Under the pieces are notes generated by a model that ran no database searches, was not told where the DNA came from, and saw only the letters and a list, made by a program, of their open reading frames with translations. Both the position numbers and the translations under genes were made by a program. From a virus, in IMG/VR virus record IMGVR_UViG_3300022538_000627, positions 1-26,932 of that record: a stretch of DNA of 26,932 nt; one strand, given 5' to 3'. This document shows, in pieces, positions 20,644 through 26,706 of the stretch (positions are counted from its first letter, which is position 1; every line of letters starts with the position of its first letter).

Positions 20644-20937
20644 TCATGAAGCTATGGACTTGTGCAAAATAGATTTTATCCAAGTTTGATAGGGTATGCC
20701 TTCACGCATGGCTTGGGCTTTTAAGCGCACAAGATCAGTATAAGGAACTCTTAAAGTAATTTGTGTTGTTTTTTCATTCAGCGTATTTTTTGCGGCCTCA
20801 CGAAAAGCCTCTAGGCGTTCAGCCGTGAGGTTGCTAACAGGGGCGTAATCATCTTTGTTGGTAGCACTTTCCATGCTCTCGATAAGGTCTTTTTCCTCAT
20901 CGTCATAATAATCTTTTACATACGGTTCTTTTTTCAT
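20644..20937 (-). CDS. CopG-type ribbon-helix-helix antitoxin (BrnA-like)
   Basis: A 97-residue protein. The C-terminal 40 residues (TTQITLRVPYTDLVRLKAQA, MREGIPYQTWIKSILHKSI) form a ribbon-helix-helix domain of the CopG/BrnA type: a DNA-contacting strand, helix, then G-x-P-Y-Q-T-x-I-x-S-x-L. The acidic N-terminal half (DYYDDEEKDLIESMESAT) should bind the toxin. Toxin first and antitoxin second, with a 4-bp ATGA overlap, is the usual brnTA order. A GAGG site precedes the start. The complex probably represses its own promoter at 21234-21243. Confidence 0.85.
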   Translation of the reverse strand: MKKEPYVKDYYDDEEKDLIESMESATNKDDYAPVSNLTAERLEAFREAAKNTLNEKTTQITLRVPYTDLVRLKAQAMREGIPYQTWIKSILHKSIAS

Positions 20938-21224
20938 GTTTTTTCCTCACCTAAATAAATTGCTGTAAACTTTCTGCTTGGGTATATGGTTTTAAGGAAA
21001 ATTTCCTCATCGGTTTCAACATACGGGACTAGGTATACATAACCGCCAATTTCCAACACGAAAGCCTTTTGATCTGAGTGGTTGCTACTGAGGTTATCAA
21101 TGCTATCTAGTATTTTCCCCGCCTCTATGAGGACAACGCACTCCTCAAAGCCTACACCTCCTCTTTCAGAGCTTACCTTTAGCCACGCAGATTTTTTTAA
21201 GTCCCATTTGATTATTTTGCTCAT
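20934..21224 (-). CDS. BrnT-like toxin (RNase fold)
   Basis: About 96 residues from the Met at 21224 (MSKIIKWDLKKSAWLKVSSE). A longer start at 21260 would overlap the promoter, so I reject it. Motifs fit the BrnT-like/DUF family partnered with CopG antitoxins: a starting strand with W-x-x-x-K, GVGFEECVVLIEAGKILD, AFVLEIGGYVYLVPYV and EIFLKTIYPSRKFTAIYL, with the terminal PSRK typical. Such toxins cleave RNA or block translation. It lies in the bacterial-type island, where it may help keep the element in place. Confidence 0.8.
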   Translation of the reverse strand: MSKIIKWDLKKSAWLKVSSERGGVGFEECVVLIEAGKILDSIDNLSSNHSDQKAFVLEIGGYVYLVPYVETDEEIFLKTIYPSRKFTAIYLGEEKT

Positions 21225-21233
21225 GACATTCAT

Positions 21234-21243
21234 TGTATATACA
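21234..21243. promoter_or_regulatory. Palindromic operator/-10 of the toxin-antitoxin pair
   Basis: TGTATATACA, a perfect 10-bp palindrome, about 10 bp upstream of the toxin ATG and overlapping the likely -10 (TATACAAT on the minus strand). Ribbon-helix-helix antitoxins bind such short palindromes, so autoregulation is expected. Confidence 0.55.
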
Positions 21244-21260
21244 TTGCATGTTTTTATCAA

Positions 21261-21486
21261 ATTTATTTAAAACATTACACAAAATACCTATAATGTGGAA
21301 AGAATGGGCGGATAGCTCATAGTTTTACGGGCTTCTCAGGGGCAAATAGTTAAGCGCCAACCTCTGTAATGTGTAAAGTTTGAATCTATGGAAACACAAG
21401 AAAATCAGTTAGATGGCAAGGGCAGTGTATGGGTATTGTATGGGACTAAACATTTACACAGTTTAATTTATACCCTCGTTGGGTGT
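21261..21486. other. Bacterial-type intergenic stretch
   Basis: This stretch is clearly less AT-rich than the phage DNA. It contains GGGCTTCTCAGGGGC and a possible 38-codon plus-strand ORF from 21388 (METQENQLDGKGSVWVLYGT...) with no Shine-Dalgarno, running into the next gene. The only other pattern is the motif TAATGTGTAAAG. I cannot assign it. Confidence 0.3.
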
Positions 21487-21813
21487 TTATTCAGGGCGGA
21501 CTAAATATTGTTGCACACGGTCTTTCCAAAATGTTTGATATCTTGAGCTCTTTTCTACAATTTTCTTAAATTTCTTATAAGATACAGTGCCTCTTGATTT
21601 TAATGAAAATTCACCAGTTGAATCATCTATCGATACTAAATCATGCTCAACCCTATCGAGAATAAAGTTTAAGATATTTCTCCTTCCTAGAGAGTAGTAA
21701 ATTTCATCCTGCATATCAAGATTAACATGAGATTCAATGTTATCAATTGATAAAATACCTTTATCTATTTTTTCATAAATAGCCATTCTGATGGCATCTT
21801 TGCTAGTACACAT
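21487..21813 (-). CDS. Hypothetical protein (108 aa)
   Basis: A 108-residue helical protein (MCTSKDAIRMAIYEKIDKGI ... LGRRNILNFILDRVEHDLVS ... YQTFWKDRVQQYLVRPE). It has a good AAAGGAATATTTT ribosome-binding site. No family recognised. Base use is intermediate between the island and the phage. Confidence 0.5.
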   Translation of the reverse strand: MCTSKDAIRMAIYEKIDKGILSIDNIESHVNLDMQDEIYYSLGRRNILNFILDRVEHDLVSIDDSTGEFSLKSRGTVSYKKFKKIVEKSSRYQTFWKDRVQQYLVRPE

Positions 21814-22053
21814 AAAATATTCCTTTTTTATTTAACTACATAAATATATCATTTTTTTAATTAGAAAAACAACGCATTTCCCAATGATAGGTGTTCTTTC
21901 CAGTTTTGTAAAAGTATGGTGTGTTTTGTTTAGACATAACCTAATTTGTCTTTTTTTGTTAAGTCTTTACAAGTCACTGTTTAGTTCCATACAATACTCA
22001 CACGGATTGCCTAAAATAGGTTATGTGTTTTCTTATACTCGCTTAAAATTATA
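21814..22053. other. Unassigned spacer before the truncated tagged gene
   Basis: About 240 bp with stretches less AT-rich than the phage (for example ACACGGATTGCCTAAAATAG). Neither strand gives an ORF with an RBS. A plus-strand ORF through it (21884-22216) is hydrophobic and ends antisense to the tagged gene, so I do not accept it. No structure recognised. Confidence 0.4.
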
Positions 22054-22185
22054 TCAGAATAAACCTGATATTTTTTTACAAAATCCTGTGTATCGTTGTT
22101 GGAGGTTAAACATTACCCAATCACCAGGTTTAAATTTATCACGTTCATTCATACTACCATCATTTAAAAATTCTTTAAAACTCAT
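22054..22185 (-). pseudogene. Truncated duplicate of the tagged PGDWV gene
   Basis: Starts MSFKEFLNDGSMNERDKFKP and is identical to the gene at 22238-22537 up to DWVM, then diverges into unrelated sequence (FNLQQRYTGFCKKISGLF) and stops at 43 residues. The identity covers 106 bp of DNA (22109-22214 versus 22461-22566), including the RBS. TATAAATA lies at 22225-22232, so the relic may still be expressed. Confidence 0.75.
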
Positions 22186-22214
22186 TTTACTACTCCTTAT
22201 TATTATAGTGTTAT
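22109..22214. repeat. 106-bp direct repeat, copy 1 (RBS + tag + PGDWV start)
   Basis: Identical to 22461-22566 with an offset of 352 bp. It covers the ribosome-binding site and the first 25 codons of the tagged gene. Confidence 0.9.
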
Positions 22215-22224
22215 AAGATAGATT

Positions 22225-22232
22225 TATTTATA
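22225..22232 (-). promoter_or_regulatory. T4-type late promoter (TATAAATA)
   Basis: TATAAATA on the minus strand, 39 bp before the ATG at 22185. The surrounding 40 bp (TTATAAGATAGATTTATTTA) recur before the tag-only ORF at 22632. Confidence 0.4.
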
Positions 22233-22263
22233 AAATTTTATATATGTCGGGCACTAAATATAT
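22229..22263. repeat. 35-bp direct repeat, right copy
   Basis: Second copy of 18186-18220. Here it encodes the end of the tagged gene 22238-22537 (DIFSARHI and stop), which indicates that this copy is the original and the left one was created when the island arrived. Confidence 0.85.
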
Positions 22264-22537
22264 CATCATATAACTTAAATCTAGACATTGCTAAACTAAT
22301 AGTATTTTTATAGTTATATTTCTTTTGTAATCTTTTCTGTTGAGGATAAACATGTAAATTACTACCATATAAACTATCTACTATAAATACAGTTGCTGTA
22401 TTTATAACATTAGTATTTTTATCATAACCAAAACCACCACTTAAATTTTTATCATTAATTAACATTACCCAATCACCAGGTTTAAATTTATCACGTTCAT
22501 TCATACTACCATCATTTAAAAATTCTTTAAAACTCAT
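22238..22537 (-). CDS. Tagged small beta-barrel-like protein (PGDWV)
   Basis: A 99-residue protein starting MSFKEFLNDGSMNERDKFKP. After the tag comes KFKPGDWVMLINDKNLSGGF, TATVFIVDSLYGSNLHVYPQ and a charged C-terminus. PGDWV followed by alternating strands resembles small SH3-like/KOW-type barrels. Function unknown; late expression and capsid packaging are inferred from the tag and the TATAAATA at 22577-22584. If the island were removed, it would lie convergent to terL. Confidence 0.65.
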   Translation of the reverse strand: MSFKEFLNDGSMNERDKFKPGDWVMLINDKNLSGGFGYDKNTNVINTATVFIVDSLYGSNLHVYPQQKRLQKKYNYKNTISLAMSRFKLYDDIFSARHI

Positions 22538-22566
22538 TTTACTACTCCTTATTATTATAGTGTTAT
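22461..22566. repeat. 106-bp direct repeat, copy 2
   Basis: See 22109-22214; this copy lies in the intact tagged gene. Confidence 0.9.
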
Positions 22567-22576
22567 TACTATAATA

Positions 22577-22584
22577 TATTTATA
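22577..22584 (-). promoter_or_regulatory. T4-type late promoter (TATAAATA)
   Basis: TATAAATA on the minus strand, 39 bp before the ATG at 22537, with AAGGAG next to the start. Confidence 0.5.
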
Positions 22585-22587
22585 TTA

Positions 22588-22632
22588 TTATTTGTGACTT
22601 TTGCCATCATTTAAAAATTCTCTAAAACTCAT
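22588..22632 (-). CDS. Tag-only mini-ORF (14 aa)
   Basis: MSFREFLNDGKSHK then TAA, with an AAGGAGAAG ribosome-binding site and TATAAATA at 22672-22679. Like 2920-2970 it consists of little more than the shared tag. Its DNA from ATTTAAAAATTCT to the RBS matches its two tagged neighbours. Confidence 0.45.
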   Translation of the reverse strand: MSFREFLNDGKSHK

Positions 22633-22670
22633 TTTACTTCTCCTTATTATTATAATGTTATAAGATAGAT

Positions 22671-22895
22671 TTATTTATAAAATTTTTCATTAAGATATTT
22701 TATGTAATAGAAATTCCTAACTAAAATATCAAGATCATTATCTCTAATTTCTTTAATATCTATACCATTTTTCTTATAGTTAGTAATGATTTTCCAACCC
22801 TGCCATTTAGGGAATTTTTTACGATTTATACCGATATAATTACATTGTAATTTAAGTGTATTATATGTAGAATCCTTGTAGTATTTTTCAAACAA
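22671..22895 (-). pseudogene. Fragment, possibly of a GH108-type endolysin or related peptidoglycan protein
   Basis: A 74-residue ORF with FPKWQGWKIITNYKKNGIDI and LVRNFYYIKYLNEKFYK. The W-x-G-W and NFYY-x-KY phrases resemble parts of phage GH108-type lysozymes and peptidoglycan-binding modules, but the catalytic E-x-GGY region is absent and there is no ribosome-binding site. I treat it as a relic of a cell-wall enzyme; the family call is tentative. Confidence 0.35.
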
Positions 22896-22953
22896 AATAT
22901 CTTTAGTTTATTATAATATTTAATAGATATATTTATAATAAAATAATTTGAAA

Positions 22954-23475
22954 TTAACCAGCTTTTCTCCTTAATTTCACCTTATGTTTTCCTTTTTTTA
23001 TAGCTACTTGCCTAGATTTTTGATATTGGGCAATTTTCTTTTTATTTGCTCTATAATTTCTTTTACGAGATGCTTTAGTTGCACGATTTTTTCTTTTGCG
23101 TTTTGCTTTTGATTTTCTTAGTGTCGCGTGCGATTTTTTCATGAATTTTCTTTTCTTTCTATTCATTTTGCTAACTTTCATTCTTCTAGATACACCTTCC
23201 TCTATATCATCCTCATCTGTTTCTAAGTCATCATCTAATAAATCAAGAATTTCAGGCCACATTTCTTTACCTAATTCAGCTATCATATTTTGAATATCTT
23301 CTATTGCGAACTCGTCACCTAAATCATCAAAATCTTCGTCGTCCTCCCCAAAAAATTCATCATAAATATAACTACCAAAATCATTAATTTCTTCATCATC
23401 TAATTCATCTAAAATAGCATTAATTTTAGTTAAATCATCTTCTTCATTCATTAAAAAATCTTTAAATCTACTCAT
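22954..23475 (-). CDS. Tagged acidic/basic protein, prohead-core-like
   Basis: A 173-residue protein with a strong charge split. Residues 1-95 are acidic (MSRFKDFLMNEEDDLTKINA ... LDLLDDDLETDEDDIEE) and residues 96-173 are very basic (GVSRRMKVSKMNRKKRKFMK ... KGKHKVKLRRKAG). The junction DIEE-GVSRRMK would suit a T4-type prohead protease site (hydrophobic-x-E). Similar two-part proteins in T4-type phages are head core or internal proteins; the basic half could neutralise DNA after cleavage. The tag is MSRFKDFL, a variant of the shared leader, and TATAAATA lies 26 bp upstream. Confidence 0.7.
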   Translation of the reverse strand: MSRFKDFLMNEEDDLTKINAILDELDDEEINDFGSYIYDEFFGEDDEDFDDLGDEFAIEDIQNMIAELGKEMWPEILDLLDDDLETDEDDIEEGVSRRMKVSKMNRKKRKFMKKSHATLRKSKAKRKRKNRATKASRKRNYRANKKKIAQYQKSRQVAIKKGKHKVKLRRKAG

Positions 23476-23501
23476 ACTAATTCCTTATTATTATTATAGT
23501 T

Positions 23502-23509
23502 TATTTATA
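23502..23509 (-). promoter_or_regulatory. T4-type late promoter (TATAAATA)
   Basis: TATAAATA on the minus strand, 26 bp before the ATG at 23475 and directly after the stop of the small gene at 23510-23713. Confidence 0.55.
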
Positions 23510-23713
23510 TTATAATATATTTTTTTTAATACCATCAACAGTATCTTGCATAAATTCTTCTACTATTATTATTGCATCTTTCTCAGTAATATTATTATGA
23601 TCCCAATCAAAGGAATATTCTATCCCATTAGACTTCATATTGATATCATATATAATAATATGTTCATTTACGACAAATCTACCTTTACCCACAAGGTTAA
23701 CATTTTTTATCAT
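23510..23713 (-). CDS. Small hypothetical protein coupled to nrdA (67 aa)
   Basis: From the ATG at 23713 (MIKNVNLVGKGRFVVNEHII), which overlaps the nrdA stop in an ATGA arrangement; the upstream Met at 23719 is less likely. The protein is beta-rich with an acidic C-terminal helix (EKDAIIIVEEFMQDTVDGIK). No family recognised. Coupling to NrdA suggests a related role, but that is a guess. Confidence 0.55.
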   Translation of the reverse strand: MIKNVNLVGKGRFVVNEHIIIYDINMKSNGIEYSFDWDHNNITEKDAIIIVEEFMQDTVDGIKKNIL

Positions 23714-24771
23714 GTGCAACTTTCACATACATGATTATCAGTTTCCTTTTGTTGGCGAAGATAATAAAAAGTCTTTAACCCGATAGAGAAACCATACAAA
23801 TGCAAATCTGACATTTGTTTTAATGAATCTGGTTTAGTAATATAAACATTGACAGATTGTGATTGGTCTATCCATTTTTGTCTTACTGCGGCATTTCTAA
23901 GAAGTGCATATTGATCACATTCAAATGATCTCTTATAATATTGATTATTTTTTCTGAAGTTAGGGACTATGGTTGGAACTGTAATGGTGCCCTCTTCCTT
24001 ATAGAAGAAATTATGTATTGGTTCAGTACTTTCAGTACTATTAATTGCCCGCCCAGAAGTTGCTGTTGGAGCAATAGCAAGAAGTTGAGCATTTCTAATA
24101 CCAAACGTTTTAACCCGTTTAGCCAATTTATCCCACTTATCCCAATTAGGTTCATATGTAGTTAATGCTTTTGCATTTTCATTTGCTTTATGAATTGGTA
24201 GAATTCCCTTTGCCCATTGTGTTTCATAAAATTTTGAGAATTTGCCTTTCTCAATTGCTAGATCAACAGATGCACTAATGATTAAATACGAAAGTTCATC
24301 AAATAATTTATCTGTTTCCTCAAGGGCTTCATATGTATCTATAACGATTCCTTTTAAAGCTAAATAATTTGCATAATTTAATACCCCAATACCTAAGTAC
24401 CTATACATTAGGTTAGAATTTTTCCCTTCCTTTACTGGGTAATTAGCAATATCAATAGTATTATCTAGTGATCTTATTAGTATGTTAATTAATTTTACCT
24501 TTTCATCATTATTCATATAAAACCAACGTTCTAGGTTTACCGAACTTAAATTACATAAAGAAATTTCACCTGCTTTATAATTTTTAATAATACGCTTATC
24601 ACCAGATTCTGTTTGAACTAACTCTTCATTAATATTCTTACTTGCACGACTTGGTAGGCAAATCTCTGTACAATTATGCACTAATATATCATTTGCATAA
24701 AAATTATTATTGCCATCTACGGTAATATCATAAACTGGGATTTTTTCTTTTAAATTTTCAATTTTTAACAT
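23710..24771 (-). CDS. Split intein C-fragment + ribonucleotide reductase alpha subunit, C-terminal half
   Basis: Residues 1-33 are an intein C-fragment (MLKIENLKEKIPVYDITVDG, block F; FYANDILVHN, block G) like the short C-parts of gp41-1 and NrdA split inteins. The next 320 residues are class Ia/Ib NrdA from the catalytic cysteine onward: CTEICLP (E. coli Cys439/Glu441 region), GEISLCNLSS (Cys462), the TP-x-ATSGRA-like APTATSGRA phosphate loop, KTFYYLRQQ (Tyr730/731) and a C-terminal VCESCT redox pair. The 320 residues compare with 323 from Cys439 to the end of E. coli NrdA. The N-half with its intein fragment is not in the window, so it lies more than 2 kb upstream. Its start overlaps the GIY-YIG gene by 14 bp. 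Confidence 0.9.
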   Translation of the reverse strand: MLKIENLKEKIPVYDITVDGNNNFYANDILVHNCTEICLPSRASKNINEELVQTESGDKRIIKNYKAGEISLCNLSSVNLERWFYMNNDEKVKLINILIRSLDNTIDIANYPVKEGKNSNLMYRYLGIGVLNYANYLALKGIVIDTYEALEETDKLFDELSYLIISASVDLAIEKGKFSKFYETQWAKGILPIHKANENAKALTTYEPNWDKWDKLAKRVKTFGIRNAQLLAIAPTATSGRAINSTESTEPIHNFFYKEEGTITVPTIVPNFRKNNQYYKRSFECDQYALLRNAAVRQKWIDQSQSVNVYITKPDSLKQMSDLHLYGFSIGLKTFYYLRQQKETDNHVCESCT

Positions 24772-25576
24772 TTTTAAATTTTTTCTTCCTTATTAGAAAC
24801 AGACAACTTTTTTTGTTATGTTCCCCTGAACGTTTTCTACCTTTTAAAGTTTCAGATATTTTTTTCCTATTCTCTTCACTTCTATAGTATGGATTGTATT
24901 GCAAACCAGTTTTTTCTTCAATGATCAAATATAGATTTTTATCTGTAAACCTAAATTTTGTAAAATATTTAGGAATGTTCCTATTGTATTTCTTTTTGAC
25001 ATAGATTCTTAAAATGTTAATTGAAGGAATTCTATTTAAAGTATTAGTCAATTCCAAATAATAATCTATGATTTCCTCATCTGATATACCTGAATAGTTT
25101 GGGTTTTTTGAACCACTGGTAACTTTTGAAATAGCTTTTATAGTTTCTTTTGAAGATTTTGAACCTTTTGAATGATGTGCCCATTCTCCAGATAATACTT
25201 TTAGATGATTTATATCTACACAACCAATCATTTTACCGGTTTTCTGGCATCTTACTGGCATCTTACCTAAAACATTAAAATTTCCACTTTTGAATCCATT
25301 ACATTTATTATACCACAACTCTGAACTAGCAGCATTGTTCTCAATAAGCATTTTACGTTCACCTATTTCTGCATCTAGTCTAGATTTAAATGTCTCTATT
25401 ACAATATAATCAAATTCTGATATGTTCGATTTCTGCTCTTTCTTAGTTAAATGTTTAGATGATCCAAAATAATTAATACCTATATCTTTAACTGGATTAC
25501 CAACACAAGTATGAACTCCACCATATTTCATTTTGTTCTTTTTATTTTCTATGATATAGACATAATGATATTTCAT
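24758..25576 (-). CDS. GIY-YIG homing endonuclease adjoining split nrdA (3)
   Basis: A 272-residue protein with HYVYIIENKKNKMKYGGVHT (GIY and YIG strands) and GERKMLIENNAASSELWYNK with the catalytic-region Glu. The N-terminal about 100 residues are very close to those of 6560-7333, but the rest differs. It has CQKTGKMIGCVDINHLKVLS, a middle domain (DYYLELTNTLNRIPSINILR) of the NUMOD/HTH type and one NUMOD3 (SEENRKKISETLKGRKRSGEH), then a basic tail. It directly precedes the nrdA intein C-fragment, the classic fractured-gene position, so it probably cuts the intact nrdA allele. Confidence 0.88.
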   Translation of the reverse strand: MKYHYVYIIENKKNKMKYGGVHTCVGNPVKDIGINYFGSSKHLTKKEQKSNISEFDYIVIETFKSRLDAEIGERKMLIENNAASSELWYNKCNGFKSGNFNVLGKMPVRCQKTGKMIGCVDINHLKVLSGEWAHHSKGSKSSKETIKAISKVTSGSKNPNYSGISDEEIIDYYLELTNTLNRIPSINILRIYVKKKYNRNIPKYFTKFRFTDKNLYLIIEEKTGLQYNPYYRSEENRKKISETLKGRKRSGEHNKKSCLFLIRKKKFKNVKN

Positions 25577-25600
25577 GAATTATTTATAATATAATTTTAG

Positions 25601-25840
25601 TCAATGTAGATATTTCTTTATATAGAATTTTTTATCATTTATATTCCTTAAAATAAATTTTATTTCCACTATTGAATATATTTTTTTTTCTGTATCATCT
25701 TTATTAAATTTAAATCCATCTATATTATATAATTTATGCTTTTGCCTATTCTCCAACTTCCCATAATTAAACCAAAATGTATTTGGAAGAGAATTATGAC
25801 TAAATTCAAAGTTTAATTTAGATACTATTTTATCTAACAT
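25601..25840 (-). CDS. Hypothetical protein (79 aa)
   Basis: A 79-residue ORF (MLDKIVSKLNFEFSHNSLPN ... RNINDKKFYIKKYLH) between the DUF285 repeat gene and the GIY-YIG gene. No motif or strong ribosome-binding site; the composition is like the phage. Function unknown. Confidence 0.4.
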   Translation of the reverse strand: MLDKIVSKLNFEFSHNSLPNTFWFNYGKLENRQKHKLYNIDGFKFNKDDTEKKIYSIVEIKFILRNINDKKFYIKKYLH

Positions 25841-25865
25841 ATTTTTAGTACAGAATTATGTTATT

Positions 25866-26618
25866 TCAAATAAAATTCTCTGGGTATTTATCTTTGAGAA
25901 CATCAATAATCTTTCCCTTTGGAATAATTCCATTGAAGTATTCTTTAAGAATATCTACATTTTCAAAATTATCATATACAAATATATCTCTCATATTCGT
26001 ATCATTACTAACATTCCAGGAGCTAATGTCACCATTAAAATCTGAATGAGAAAACATCCATCTCATATCAGTTACATTACCAACATTCCATTTACTAATA
26101 TCCGAATTAAAAATAGTACAATGAGCAAACATCCTATTCATATTAGTTACATTACTAACATCCCAGGAACTAATATCACTATTAAATTTAGTACAATAAG
26201 CAAACATCCAACTCATATTCTTTACTTTACTGACATTCCAGGAACTAATATCAGCATTGAACTTAGTACAAGAAGCAAACATATAATTCATATCAGTTAC
26301 ACTACTAACATTCCATTTACTAATGTCACCATTAAAATCTGAATAAGCAAACATATCTGTCATATCAGTTACTCTACTGACATTCCAAGAACTAATATCC
26401 GAATTAAAAATAGTACAATGAGCAAACATCCTATTCATATTAGTTACTTTACTGACATCCCATTTACTAATGTCAGCATTGAACTCAGTACAATTATGAA
26501 ATATAAAACTCATATCTGTTACTTTACTAACATCAAGATGATTAAGATTAACACTACTACCATGTTCATCAATTAATGATGTTATGATACTCTTTATATT
26601 TTTGTTTGTTATTCTCAT
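25866..26618 (-). CDS. DUF285/BspA-like leucine-rich repeat protein (paralogue 2)
   Basis: A 250-residue protein: an N-terminal cap (MRITNKNIKSIITSLIDEHG), about eight 24-25-residue repeats (VTDMxxMFAHCTxFNxDISSWNVSx) and a C-terminal tail of about 35 residues (NVDILKEYFNGIIPKGKIID ...). It is the complete form of the array that is truncated at 79-681. The repeats are near-identical at DNA level, which favours copy-number change by slippage or recombination. AAGGAATTC lies before the ATG. No signal peptide or membrane anchor. The role is unknown; possible in binding of host surface or in the virion. Confidence 0.88.
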   Translation of the reverse strand: MRITNKNIKSIITSLIDEHGSSVNLNHLDVSKVTDMSFIFHNCTEFNADISKWDVSKVTNMNRMFAHCTIFNSDISSWNVSRVTDMTDMFAYSDFNGDISKWNVSSVTDMNYMFASCTKFNADISSWNVSKVKNMSWMFAYCTKFNSDISSWDVSNVTNMNRMFAHCTIFNSDISKWNVGNVTDMRWMFSHSDFNGDISSWNVSNDTNMRDIFVYDNFENVDILKEYFNGIIPKGKIIDVLKDKYPENFI

Positions 26619-26706
26619 CTTTAGAATTCCTTCTTTTTAATCAAAAAAAAATTATATTTGCTAATTATAATTCTATTACTAATCATAGGTAATGTAAATA
26701 TTTTAT

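Noticed and set aside
20934-21260. Toxin start at 21260
   Set aside because: The palindrome and likely -10 at 21234-21243 lie inside that extension; the start at 21224 matches the family N-terminus.
21884-22216. Plus-strand ORF of 110 aa with hydrophobic sequence
   Set aside because: It runs antisense through the truncated tagged gene and its RBS, and has no Shine-Dalgarno.
18186-22263. Insertion sequence or transposon
   Set aside because: There is no transposase and there are no terminal inverted repeats; the bounding repeats are direct and 35 bp long, too long for a usual target duplication.
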